A DNA stretch of 64,000 bases from Phocaeicola faecalis (GTDB taxonomy: Bacteria > Bacteroidota > Bacteroidia > Bacteroidales > Bacteroidaceae). Position numbers and translations under genes: made by a program. The DNA lies in the NCBI RefSeq assembly GCF_021730445.1, contig NZ_JADNRM010000010.1, positions 2,231-66,230 on the forward strand, read 5' to 3'. This document shows, piece by piece, positions 27,952-37,407 of the stretch (the stretch's first letter is position 1; each line of letters starts with the position of its first letter). The notes under the pieces were generated by a model. The model was not told the origin of the DNA and searched no databases. It worked only from the letters and a program-made list of their open reading frames with translations.

Positions 27952-29712
27952 ATGAAGAAGAATATTATAATTAATATAACAAGCTGGCTGTGCATAGGTT
28001 TGCTTCTATTTTCATATTTGGAACGGCAACTTGCATTCCACTATTTTTATATCGAACAATTTCGTTTGTTCCGTTTCAACCAAGACTACGCTCTCCAACT
28101 CTTTTCCCATCCCGGAGGTATCTCTGAATACATTGCTTCTTTTTTAATTCAATATTTCATCCACCCGCATATCGGACCGCTGATTATGACCTGTCTGTTT
28201 CTCTTTATCAGCATCGGTGTGCAGACCATCTGGAGGAAGCTGTCTCCCAATTTGGAAATGCCGTTGGCCTATCTGACACCGGGCATCCTACTATTATTGG
28301 CCGATATGGATTTCAATCATCATCTGGAAGGCATCCTTGCCTACGCATCGGTAGTCTGGATACTCAATTTATACATCCGCATCCGTTCCTCATTGATTCG
28401 GATTTCATTCATGACCATCGCCTCATGGCTACTGTTCTACTTTGCAGGTCCGGCATTCGAAGCAGTCATATTCTGTGCTATTTTCTATGAATTCTATAAA
28501 AAATCATCTTCTAAATGGTATTCCCTTCTTTTACTCCCTTTAGGTATTTTTCCCGCCTTTTGGTGGTATCAGACAGGACTGGGAGGAGAAGCACGCATTG
28601 TATTCTCGCCCGATGCTTATTTCCATCCCCGATTGGCATTACAACCTATTATTTATTATGCTTGGGGTGCATTATTACTCATATTCGCACTAGCCTGCCT
28701 ATGTGGTAAATTCAAAGGATTTAAAAAGAAATGGATGGTCTATACCTCTCCTATTCTTCAAATCATATTGGCAGGATGGTTCCTACACAACGGAACAAAG
28801 ACATACAACTCCCCTACGTTGTATTTTGTAAAAGAGCTCGATTATTACGCCAGAACCGAACAATGGGACAAACTTCTTTCTGCTCCCCTTCGTTCCGATA
28901 AAAACGCCATGCACGCCTGCTTCCAAAATCTGGCATTGGCACAAAAAGGCATTTTGGCCAACAAAGCATTATCGCTCAAACAAGTAGGGACAGACGGTTT
29001 ATGGATTACATGGAACCGTTCCACCACAGCTTCCACCTTATTAAGTGATGTTTATTATGCAATGGGAAATGTAGCCCTTGCCCAACGAATGGCTTTCGAG
29101 GGAATGATTTCTTCCGAATGGACTGTAAATCCCCGCCTGCTAATCAGACTGGTGAAGACAAATTTGATTTATGGCAATCATGCCGTTGCCGGCAAATACA
29201 TCAGAATGTTGGAAGACACGCACGCTTATAGAGAGCAGGCACTTGCTTTAAAACAATTTCTGAACAATGATGAAGCTATAGACAAAGATTCTGAATTGGG
29301 GTTCAAACGACACTGTATTGCCAAGACCGACGGCTTGGCCCAAATAGAAGGAGTTCCCTATGATTTGCTCCAAATCGTCGCTTCCAATCCCGAATGTAAG
29401 ACGGCATTCGAATACCTAGGCATATTCTGTTTAATGAATAAAGATATCATTCCGTTCAACCAACTTATAGAAACCTATCATAATGCCAAAGGGTTGTCGC
29501 CTATGCCGGTGAGTTTTCAGGAAGCCATCATTCTCGCCCACGAAGGAGACACAGCAGCATGGACTCGATTGGGCGTAACTCCACAAGTGGCAGAACGTTT
29601 CCGTGCTTTCAAGCAAACGGTACTTCAAAACAGAGGAAGTGCCGCATTACCCAATAAGCTGCATGCCGGTTTCGGTAATACATACTGGTATTATTATATG
29701 TTCAAAAAATAA
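27952..29712 (+). CDS. Polytopic membrane protein, DUF6057-like
   Basis: I chose the ATG at 27952; an upstream in-frame TTG at 27928 adds only eight polar residues. The product is 586 residues. The N-terminal half (about 1-265) has roughly eight hydrophobic segments. The C-terminal half (about 280-586) is soluble and helical, with TPR-like features (for example LLSDVYYAMGNVALAQRMAFEG, LALAQKGILANKAL). The pattern resembles the uncharacterised DUF6057 family of Bacteroidetes; I have no function for it. It is 6 bp upstream of the CxxCH lipoprotein gene, and the two likely work together. Confidence 0.65.
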   Translation: MKKNIIINITSWLCIGLLLFSYLERQLAFHYFYIEQFRLFRFNQDYALQLFSHPGGISEYIASFLIQYFIHPHIGPLIMTCLFLFISIGVQTIWRKLSPNLEMPLAYLTPGILLLLADMDFNHHLEGILAYASVVWILNLYIRIRSSLIRISFMTIASWLLFYFAGPAFEAVIFCAIFYEFYKKSSSKWYSLLLLPLGIFPAFWWYQTGLGGEARIVFSPDAYFHPRLALQPIIYYAWGALLLIFALACLCGKFKGFKKKWMVYTSPILQIILAGWFLHNGTKTYNSPTLYFVKELDYYARTEQWDKLLSAPLRSDKNAMHACFQNLALAQKGILANKALSLKQVGTDGLWITWNRSTTASTLLSDVYYAMGNVALAQRMAFEGMISSEWTVNPRLLIRLVKTNLIYGNHAVAGKYIRMLEDTHAYREQALALKQFLNNDEAIDKDSELGFKRHCIAKTDGLAQIEGVPYDLLQIVASNPECKTAFEYLGIFCLMNKDIIPFNQLIETYHNAKGLSPMPVSFQEAIILAHEGDTAAWTRLGVTPQVAERFRAFKQTVLQNRGSAALPNKLHAGFGNTYWYYYMFKK

Positions 29713-29718
29713 AACAAT

Positions 29719-31218
29719 ATGAAGAACTCTATCTTATTCCACATATTTTTGCTTTGTATCTGCTGCATAGCCTGCACCGGCACAACTAAAGAACCGGTTG
29801 CCGATGTAACGCTGGACGAACTGCCGTCTATCTTTCCCGATTACGCCGATGTCACCATTCCCCCACATATCGCCCCCTTACGTTTTCAGTTATTGGAACC
29901 GGGAGACGAAGCAATAGCCGTACTCAGCTGCGGCAATGAAAAGATGATAACGGCAGCTTCCGCTGACGGACAATTTCTCTTTTCAGAAAAAGAATGGAAC
30001 AAATTACTAGACAAGGCTGTCGGAAAAGACATTAATGTAAAAGTATATCGAAGAGAAAAGAACGAATGGCAAAGCTACCCCACTTTTCTGTGGCATGTAT
30101 CTGCCGACCCGATAGACGAGTATCTGGCCTACCGACTGATAGAACCGGGATATGAATTGTGGAATAAAATGGGAATCTACCAACGTCATCTCACCGATTA
30201 TGAACAAACACCTATCATTGAAAACAGCCTGACAAACCATAACTGCATGAATTGCCATTCCTTCTGTCAGCAAGACCCGGAGAAAATGCTGTTCCACATG
30301 CGTGCCGAACTGCCGGGTACTTACATTATAAATGGAAAGAGCATAGAAAAACTGGATACGAAAGCCGGTGAAAAAGTGCAGTCATTGGTTTATCCGTCAT
30401 GGCATCCTACGGGCAACTTTGTGGCTTTCTCCGTCAACAATACCCGTCAGTCTTTCCACATGAACGATAAAAACCGGATTGAAGTCTATGACCTGTCTTC
30501 CGACGTGGTAGTATATGATGTCAATAAGCATGAAGTAGTGACCGACTCGCTGATATTCTCCAATAAAGCCTTTGAAACTTTCCCCACTTTCTCACCGGAC
30601 GGAAAAACACTTTATTTTTGTTCGGCTCAGGCGAAGGAACTTCCCAAAGACTTCAAATCAGTGAAATACAGCCTTTGTTCTATCAGCTTCGACCCCGAAA
30701 CCCGCCGTTTCGGTCATCAAGTCGATACACTTTACAGCAGTGAACAAGCCACTGTCCAAATAACCGAAACAGAACACAAAAGTGCCTCCTTCCCCCGAGT
30801 TTCTCCCGATGGAAAACAACTTGTCTTTACACTGTCCGAGTATGGAAACTTTTCCATTTGGCATAAAGATGCAGATTTATATAGAATAGATTTGAATTCG
30901 GGTGTCATGCACCGTATGGATGAAGTAAACAGTGACGATGTGGAAAGCTACCATTCATGGAGCAGTAACAGCCGTTGGCTTGTTTTCAGCAGCCGGCGCA
31001 TTGACGGTCTTTATACACGTCCGTATCTGGTACATATTGATGAAAACGGAACGTCTGGCAAACCTTTTGTCCTCCCGCAAAAAGACCCTGATTTCTACTC
31101 ACGCTTCATGTTCTCATATAATATTCCTGAATTTGTAAAAGGTAAAGTAGAAGCCGAGGCACATACTATCGCAAACACTGCACGCAAGCCGGGAAATAGA
31201 ATCAGAATGGGGAAATAA
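29719..31218 (+). CDS. PD40/TolB-like beta-propeller lipoprotein with a CxxCH haem-type motif
   Basis: The 499-residue lipoprotein has a signal ending CCIACTG (Cys 19). A short N-terminal region is followed by a CxxCH motif (C176-M-N-C-H180) in NHNCMNCHSFCQQ, which fits covalent haem c attachment. The remaining two thirds form a WD40/PD40-like propeller with YPSWHPTGNFVAFSVNN, FPTFSPDGKTLYFCSA, FPRVSPDGKQLVFTLS and YHSWSSNSRWLVFSSRR. The gene is tightly coupled to the DUF6057-like gene. Haem binding is inferred; Cys residues could instead bind metal. The role in glycan use is unknown. Confidence 0.75.
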   Translation: MKNSILFHIFLLCICCIACTGTTKEPVADVTLDELPSIFPDYADVTIPPHIAPLRFQLLEPGDEAIAVLSCGNEKMITAASADGQFLFSEKEWNKLLDKAVGKDINVKVYRREKNEWQSYPTFLWHVSADPIDEYLAYRLIEPGYELWNKMGIYQRHLTDYEQTPIIENSLTNHNCMNCHSFCQQDPEKMLFHMRAELPGTYIINGKSIEKLDTKAGEKVQSLVYPSWHPTGNFVAFSVNNTRQSFHMNDKNRIEVYDLSSDVVVYDVNKHEVVTDSLIFSNKAFETFPTFSPDGKTLYFCSAQAKELPKDFKSVKYSLCSISFDPETRRFGHQVDTLYSSEQATVQITETEHKSASFPRVSPDGKQLVFTLSEYGNFSIWHKDADLYRIDLNSGVMHRMDEVNSDDVESYHSWSSNSRWLVFSSRRIDGLYTRPYLVHIDENGTSGKPFVLPQKDPDFYSRFMFSYNIPEFVKGKVEAEAHTIANTARKPGNRIRMGK

Positions 31219-31243
31219 TACTGACCAGAAAGCACGCTTTTAC

Positions 31244-31295
31244 ACGTACGTCCGCATGAGGCTACACGTACGTGTGACCTCATGCGGACGTACGT
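31244..31295. repeat. Perfect 18-bp inverted repeat between convergent genes
   Basis: ACGTACGTCCGCATGAGG at 31244-31261 is exactly complementary to 31278-31295. The 16-base loop contains the palindrome ACACGTACGTGT, and CTACACGTACGT is shared with the tandem repeats at 3039-3130. There is no T-run, so it is not a classical terminator, though it separates the convergent PD40 and GH35 genes. Confidence 0.85.
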
Positions 31296-31476
31296 ACAGG
31301 CCTATACGTACTAACGTGTTTTTTCACTCGAAAGAATGTGTGAATAGATACTCCTCCTATTCACAGAAGCATTCTCATTATAGGCGTTTCTGCGAGATAG
31401 GAGGAGTTGCAACAGTCTCAATTACGGACTATTACTTTTAGAATTAAGATTGTATTATAAAAACTCTAAGAAAGAA

Positions 31477-33816
31477 TCAGAAATTAAAAGGGGTACTCTT
31501 TACATAAGCCTTATACTTCTTTATCATACCCGGATACGACTCTTCAGCACGTGGCAGATAACGGAAACCGGAAACTTTTACGTCTTCTCCCAAACTTATT
31601 ACAAACTGGTGAGGATATTTATTTCCATCACGAGTGCTCCAATAGGTAGATTCCTGCAAATCATATATTTTATCGGCAGTAAAGTTGCCCCAACTTGTGC
31701 TTTCACTATCAGCATATTCAATCTTCCAATGCTGACGGGAAAGCGGCTTACCATTTTCATCCAACAAATAGAACTCGGCCACGGCAGCATTGTCTTTTCC
31801 ATCTTGCGCACTCAATGCCTCCAGACAGAAATAACGTCCTGCAACAGTTTTTCCAAATTTAACTTCCTGCCAGCCGTTACCTGCTGACAATTCGCCAACG
31901 GCAACCGGGCTCTCGCCTTTCAGATTAAGATTTTGCCCTTTAGCGCGATGGGTGGCGGGAGCCTCAGCGCGTAACATATCAAGAATAGGTTTCTTTAATC
32001 CCGATACCGTTGCTTTCTCAGGTCCCATCAAATCAAGAACAATGATTTCATTCTTACCTTTTTTCAGCCAACAGCCAGGCATGAACAAAGTTTGCTGCGG
32101 TCCGATTTTCCAAAAACGCCCCATCGCCTTTCCATTAACCCAAACCATTCCTTTTCCCCACGTTTGCATATCTAGAAAAACATCTCCTACTTGGTCTAAC
32201 TCAAACGTTGCACGATAGTATGCAGGTGCATCAAGTTTTTCACCCTCCACATATTTCTTTGACTCTGCAAAGTCGTGAGCAACCGGGAAACTATAAACTT
32301 CCCAATTCTTCAACTCCCGTTTATCCGTCTCGGTCAGCAGTTCAACCTTATCCGTAATTCCTTTACGGTCATGGATAGCCACATCAAAATTAACACGTCC
32401 CATCGCTTCAACCAGAATATCAAGTCGGGTACCTTTCTGCAGCGAAGGAAGTACCAACGAATTCTGTCCGCGTCTGCGATCCAGACGTCCCAACAGTTTG
32501 CCATCGGCGTACACTTGTGCCCAATCGTGTACTTCATCTATTAACAAAGTAGTACCTTCCTTCACTTCCGGCAAAGAGGTGCGATATAAAATCGTTCCCC
32601 AACCTTGGTCGAACTGCTCCATCGGTTTGATATCCTCTGAAAGTTTCGGTTCGGGCAGATTGTCAAATAACGGAGCCACTTCCTTCAAAGCAAATTCGGG
32701 AATCTCAATTACCGGATAAGCAGCCGGAACATCGGGTATCACTTGTGCTGAGTCGGCATACTGCATCAACATCTCCCGCAACTTATAATATTTAGGAGTT
32801 GCCCAACCCGCTTCACTGATAGGAGCATCATAATCATAAGAACTACACATGGCAGAATAAGCAGGACTATTTGCTCCTCCCCAATGTCCAAAAGTAGTTC
32901 CTCCATGCGTCATATACAGAGAAAAAGAGATATGGCGGTCAAGCATATCTTTAATGCCCGAAACCATTGTCTCAGCATCACGAGTTTCATGTTTACGTCC
33001 CCAATGGTCAAACCATCCGCTCCAAAACTCGCTACACATTAAAGGTGCATTGGGACGAGCTTCTTGCAATTTTTTAAACTGTGCATCAATATTGGCTCCT
33101 GTTCCGAAATTAATTGTCCAAACCAAATCATCCAATCCGTTACGTTGGAAAGTAGAACTCCAGTCACACTGAAACAGAGGCACATCTGTAAAACCGGCTC
33201 CTTTGACTATATCGCGTATGTTGGCAATATATTCTTTGTCAGTAGCATAGGCTCCATATTCATTTTCTACCTGTACCATAATGATATTCCCTCCGCGGCT
33301 CACCTGCAAATCCGCCAGTTCCTTACCAATCTCATTCATAAAGCATTTTGTTCTTTCAAGGAAATAGGCATCATTGGTACGAAGCTTGATATCTTTCTTT
33401 TTCAACAACCACCAAGGTAATCCTCCCATCTCCCATTCCGAACAAACATAAGGACCGGGACGCAACATGATATACATTCCATGTTTCTGTGCCAAACGGC
33501 AAAATGCAGCTATGTCATTCTGCCCTTTAAAATCAAACTCGCCCTCTTTTTGTTCGTGGATGTTCCAAAAAGCATAAATACAAATAGTATTCATGCCAAG
33601 TGCCTTACACATCTGTATACGATGTTCCCAATACTCGGCAGGAATACGGGTATAATGCATCTCGGCTGCTTTTATCAGAAAAGGGGTTCCATCCAATAAA
33701 AATGTTTTATCACCAATAGAAAAAGTATGTTTCTCCTTTTGTATGGGACTACATCCCATAAATATCAAAGAACAAAGGAAGAAAAACAAGACAAAGACTT
33801 TACTTGATTTTTTCAT
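31477..33816 (-). CDS. Beta-galactosidase, GH35 lipoprotein
   Basis: The 779-residue protein has a lipoprotein signal (SLIFMGCSP, Cys 22). The GH35 barrel (about 32-350) has IKAAEMHYTRIPAEYWEHRI, the acid/base Glu in VQVENEYGAY (about E186) and the nucleophile in CSEFWSGWFDHWG (about E263). Beta-sandwich domains follow (about 400-640, including WGTILYRTSL and GKGMVWVNGKAMGRFWKIGPQQTLFMPGCW). A C-terminal discoidin-like region (about 650-779) may bind carbohydrate. It removes terminal beta-galactose outside the cytoplasm. It is the last gene of the galactoside operon but has its own -7 candidate at 33851-33858. Confidence 0.95.
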   Translation of the reverse strand: MKKSSKVFVLFFFLCSLIFMGCSPIQKEKHTFSIGDKTFLLDGTPFLIKAAEMHYTRIPAEYWEHRIQMCKALGMNTICIYAFWNIHEQKEGEFDFKGQNDIAAFCRLAQKHGMYIMLRPGPYVCSEWEMGGLPWWLLKKKDIKLRTNDAYFLERTKCFMNEIGKELADLQVSRGGNIIMVQVENEYGAYATDKEYIANIRDIVKGAGFTDVPLFQCDWSSTFQRNGLDDLVWTINFGTGANIDAQFKKLQEARPNAPLMCSEFWSGWFDHWGRKHETRDAETMVSGIKDMLDRHISFSLYMTHGGTTFGHWGGANSPAYSAMCSSYDYDAPISEAGWATPKYYKLREMLMQYADSAQVIPDVPAAYPVIEIPEFALKEVAPLFDNLPEPKLSEDIKPMEQFDQGWGTILYRTSLPEVKEGTTLLIDEVHDWAQVYADGKLLGRLDRRRGQNSLVLPSLQKGTRLDILVEAMGRVNFDVAIHDRKGITDKVELLTETDKRELKNWEVYSFPVAHDFAESKKYVEGEKLDAPAYYRATFELDQVGDVFLDMQTWGKGMVWVNGKAMGRFWKIGPQQTLFMPGCWLKKGKNEIIVLDLMGPEKATVSGLKKPILDMLRAEAPATHRAKGQNLNLKGESPVAVGELSAGNGWQEVKFGKTVAGRYFCLEALSAQDGKDNAAVAEFYLLDENGKPLSRQHWKIEYADSESTSWGNFTADKIYDLQESTYWSTRDGNKYPHQFVISLGEDVKVSGFRYLPRAEESYPGMIKKYKAYVKSTPFNF

Positions 33817-33850
33817 AATACGACATTAATAAGCTGATTGTTTTAAAGTA

Positions 33851-33858
33851 CAAAGATA
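33851..33858 (-). promoter_or_regulatory. Candidate -7 element for the GH35 gene
   Basis: It reads TATCTTTG on the minus strand, 34 bp upstream of the GH35 start, in the 145-bp gap after the GH2 gene. Confidence 0.5.
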
Positions 33859-33961
33859 AAAACAACCCTTCTTTCCTAATTTAATTTGCCGGAAAGAAGA
33901 GTTGCACAAAACGGAACTAATAAATAAAACTCTAGGAATATCAGGTACTGAACATACAGCT

Positions 33962-36900
33962 TTATTCCACTCTCAGTGTCACTTTACCTTTTATTATGTC
34001 ATTACTCTTAATCGGTTTCCGATAAGGAGCATAATATCCGTCCAAAAACATTTCGTTGCCGGCAGTTACAAAGTCGGCAACAAGAAAACAGATTTTATCT
34101 TTTCCCAACCAAGAACGCCAATGCTGCTCACCATTTGAACAAGCCGTTACTTTATGCCCGTTTCCGTCACACAATCCTGCATACCAAATATTTCGGCGAG
34201 TAGCCCGAAAGTCATTGCTACCCAATTCATTAAAGTCTTTGCTCCACGACCACGAAGGTTGTATTCGCGGATTTGTTTGTGCAGGAAGACCCTGATAAAA
34301 TAAATCGGCAGTACCTACCGGACGGCTGATATGGTCATCAGGATACACACTCCACATTCCCTTACGACGCCAAAACGTCTGGTCATAGCTTTGTGGTGCC
34401 TCAAAAACCAAGCCCCATTGTCGCGGATTTACATTCTGTAAAGCTTTAAAATGATAGTCAACTGCCAATTCACCATTAGCATTAACCGTCAAACGATAAC
34501 TGCCTTCAAACTCCTTATAGCTTCCTGTTACAGTTACTATTACATTATTTTCTTCCTTATATGCCTTTACTTCCACTGCGTTCCAATCTGAACATAAATC
34601 GTTATAAATAGGCGTATTAGCATTGTGATTGGGATAACATCCACCTCCAGTCAACGGAAGCGCCATCAACCATGGACCGCCTTTCAAGACTTCTTTTCCT
34701 GCCTTCCTCAGAGACAAGATTTGCCCATTAAATCTGCTGATTTCACAACAGAAATTCTTTCCACTGATTACATAAGCCTTTTTACCGACTTTCAGTTTAG
34801 TCGACTGCGACAACCATTGAGGCAGCTCATTTTGTTTTTGTTCTCCTACCGGTATCAGATATTCATCAACAATAAACCCACGAGGATCAGTAAATGACAA
34901 ATAAAGTTCATTTGCCTTATCGGGATTGGCTATTGGTATACGTATCCTCCCATCTTCCGAAAGAGAAATGGAAGCAGAAACCGTACCCTGTTCCTCGCCA
35001 TATTGATAAGCAATCTTTATCTCATCCATATTCAGGTAAGTATATCTGTTCTCCACATCCACAACCAATTCATTGGCAGGTGAAAGAGCTTCGGTAAGAA
35101 CTTTGACCGGACTATAAATTTTCTTCATATCCCAATATTCCGGTTTGGGGCGACGCCAACCGTCAATAGGCCCCCAAGCTCCATACCCGACAGCATTCCC
35201 GTCAGGCAATTGGAAGATATCATCAATGCCCGACCAAATAGAACCGCCCAGCACTCCTCGGGTCTGATACATATTTTCCCAAGTAGGAGCCAAGGCCAAT
35301 GCCCAATCACTACGTATCCCCGGGTCGGTCACCAGTTCACTGCGGTTATAAACATTTAAATGGCAATACTCTCCATAAATCATGGGGCGATTACTCTGCG
35401 CAGCCACTTTATAGCCATTAGGCCCGGGATAATGAATATTCGCAATAGGAGCAGTACTTCCCTGATTATTAAAACCTCCATACGCCTGGTCGTGAAACGT
35501 ATGCGGACGAGTAGAATCGGCTTTATACACATATTCTTGTATTTGGGCAAATTCTTTGTTCCAATAAGACTCATTAGCCATAGACCAAAACAAAACAGAA
35601 GGGTGATTACGATAAAAATGAATCGTCTCCATATTAGCTTGGAGTATATAAGGATAGTATTGGCTATCTTGATAATTGAGTGTTTTCCAATTTTCATTGG
35701 CATGATGTCCCACCCAGCAAACCGGAGATTCTACTTCGACAAACATTCCCAGTTCATCACAGATATCCAGCATTTCCTCACAAGGAGGATAATGTGAAGT
35801 ACGGACAAAATTACAGTTGGCGGCACGATAAAGTTCAATATCCTTTCGTTGCAACATTGCATCCACGACACGCCCCGTCAAAGGATGCATCTCATGTCGG
35901 CATACTCCCCGCAACTTAACAGCACGCCCATTTACAAACAACTCATTTCCACGAACTTCTATCTCACGAAAACCAAAACGTTTCTCCACGGTTTCTATCA
36001 CTTCGCCATTTAGACAAAGCTCCATTCTCAACGTATAAAGATTAGGCTGTTCATTATTCCATAACAGCGGGGCAGTAACAGTATCCGAAAGAAGCCCCTT
36101 CCAAGTCTCTCCGACAGCCAGTTTCGGAAGACATTGCTCTATGACATTAGGCAAACCATTGACAGACAATCGCAATGTCAATCCACTCTGCACGTAAGTT
36201 GCCTTATTCACTACAGCAGTCTCTATCTTCAGAACCGCATTCCGATATTCACTATCCAAATCTGTTACAATACGCAAATCCGACACATGGGTTTGAGGAA
36301 CAGCCATCAGTGTCACCTTTCTGGTAATACCTCCCAACTGATGGGCGGCATACTGAGTCAGACTGCCCAGCATGTCAGCCAAAGATTCGCTTCTTACAGC
36401 AAGTGCCAACTCATTAACACCCGGTTTTAAATACTCTGTCGCATCTATCTCATATACAGTCATCCCCCCTAAATGATAACCTGCTTTCACCCCATTTAGA
36501 TAAACATAGTATTCACTATGCACTCCGTCAAAGCGTAATTTGACATTCTTATCTTTCCAATCTTCCGGCAAAACAAACGACTTACGATAACCTGCATACG
36601 CCATCGAGTCCACCTTAAATCCCTGCATCGACCATTGGCCGGGAACAATAACAGACCTCCACCCGGAAGAATCCGGGTGTTTATAAAACTCTTTTTCAGG
36701 CTGAGGATTAAACTGCCATGTTCCATTCAAAGACAAAACCGGCCGATAAGTACCCGTAACACTTTTAGGAAGAACCGTATAAATCGGCAACACTTTTTCA
36801 ACATCCACATCCGTATCAATACGATAAGTCTGCACATTTCCCAATGCCTCTTTCTCTTTACCTTCAAAAGGAACCGGAGCTTTAGTATTGGAAGAATAAA

Positions 36901-37381
36901 GGTTTAATTCGGAAACAATGGCATTTGCTCCTTTTCCGGCCACTTCAAACACCAATACCAACTGACTGTAAGCATAAGCTTTACGTGGTAAGTCCAACAA
37001 ATATCTTTGCTCCTTTCCCGCTTCCAACGTCACATTCTGTATTTCATTTCCATCTACCACAATACGTTGTTTACGTTCATGGTCAGCCAGATAAACCACC
37101 TCCAATTGATAGTCGGCATGAATATCCAAATGATTAAAAGCATAAATCACTTTTCCACCGAAATTGCATGTTATAGCTTCCTTACTACCTTTTACCTCGG
37201 GAGGCATCGTATAGTTCTCTCCTTTTATTAAAAAAGGCTGCGCACCGGGTACACCACAATCATTGGCTGCAACCCTCGTCAATGAACTTTCCTGAGCAAG
37301 TGCCGGCAATGCTCCTATAAGCATTGCTCCGACTATTGCCCCAATACGTTTCAATCTCTTTATTATATTAACCTTCATCAT
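33962..37381 (-). CDS. GH2 family beta-galactosidase-like enzyme with N-terminal malectin-like domain
   Basis: The product has about 1139 residues from the ATG at 37381; 37393 and 37378 are also possible starts. A signal peptide (LIGALPALAQ) is followed by a beta-sandwich (about 30-160) that reads like a malectin-type carbohydrate-binding domain (YAFNHLDIHADYQLEVVYLADH). Next come the GH2 sandwich, immunoglobulin-like and TIM-barrel domains with GVCRHEMHPLTGRV, NFVRTSHYPPCEEMLDICDELG, the acid/base Glu in SMANESYWN and nucleophile Glu in PMIYGEYCHLN. A C-terminal beta-galactosidase small-chain-like region ends the protein. It is 15-27 bp after the other GH2 gene, in one operon. Confidence 0.92.
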   Translation of the reverse strand: MMKVNIIKRLKRIGAIVGAMLIGALPALAQESSLTRVAANDCGVPGAQPFLIKGENYTMPPEVKGSKEAITCNFGGKVIYAFNHLDIHADYQLEVVYLADHERKQRIVVDGNEIQNVTLEAGKEQRYLLDLPRKAYAYSQLVLVFEVAGKGANAIVSELNLYSSNTKAPVPFEGKEKEALGNVQTYRIDTDVDVEKVLPIYTVLPKSVTGTYRPVLSLNGTWQFNPQPEKEFYKHPDSSGWRSVIVPGQWSMQGFKVDSMAYAGYRKSFVLPEDWKDKNVKLRFDGVHSEYYVYLNGVKAGYHLGGMTVYEIDATEYLKPGVNELALAVRSESLADMLGSLTQYAAHQLGGITRKVTLMAVPQTHVSDLRIVTDLDSEYRNAVLKIETAVVNKATYVQSGLTLRLSVNGLPNVIEQCLPKLAVGETWKGLLSDTVTAPLLWNNEQPNLYTLRMELCLNGEVIETVEKRFGFREIEVRGNELFVNGRAVKLRGVCRHEMHPLTGRVVDAMLQRKDIELYRAANCNFVRTSHYPPCEEMLDICDELGMFVEVESPVCWVGHHANENWKTLNYQDSQYYPYILQANMETIHFYRNHPSVLFWSMANESYWNKEFAQIQEYVYKADSTRPHTFHDQAYGGFNNQGSTAPIANIHYPGPNGYKVAAQSNRPMIYGEYCHLNVYNRSELVTDPGIRSDWALALAPTWENMYQTRGVLGGSIWSGIDDIFQLPDGNAVGYGAWGPIDGWRRPKPEYWDMKKIYSPVKVLTEALSPANELVVDVENRYTYLNMDEIKIAYQYGEEQGTVSASISLSEDGRIRIPIANPDKANELYLSFTDPRGFIVDEYLIPVGEQKQNELPQWLSQSTKLKVGKKAYVISGKNFCCEISRFNGQILSLRKAGKEVLKGGPWLMALPLTGGGCYPNHNANTPIYNDLCSDWNAVEVKAYKEENNVIVTVTGSYKEFEGSYRLTVNANGELAVDYHFKALQNVNPRQWGLVFEAPQSYDQTFWRRKGMWSVYPDDHISRPVGTADLFYQGLPAQTNPRIQPSWSWSKDFNELGSNDFRATRRNIWYAGLCDGNGHKVTACSNGEQHWRSWLGKDKICFLVADFVTAGNEMFLDGYYAPYRKPIKSNDIIKGKVTLRVE

Positions 37382-37407
37382 AAAATGACGCACACTTTTT
37401 TATTCGA

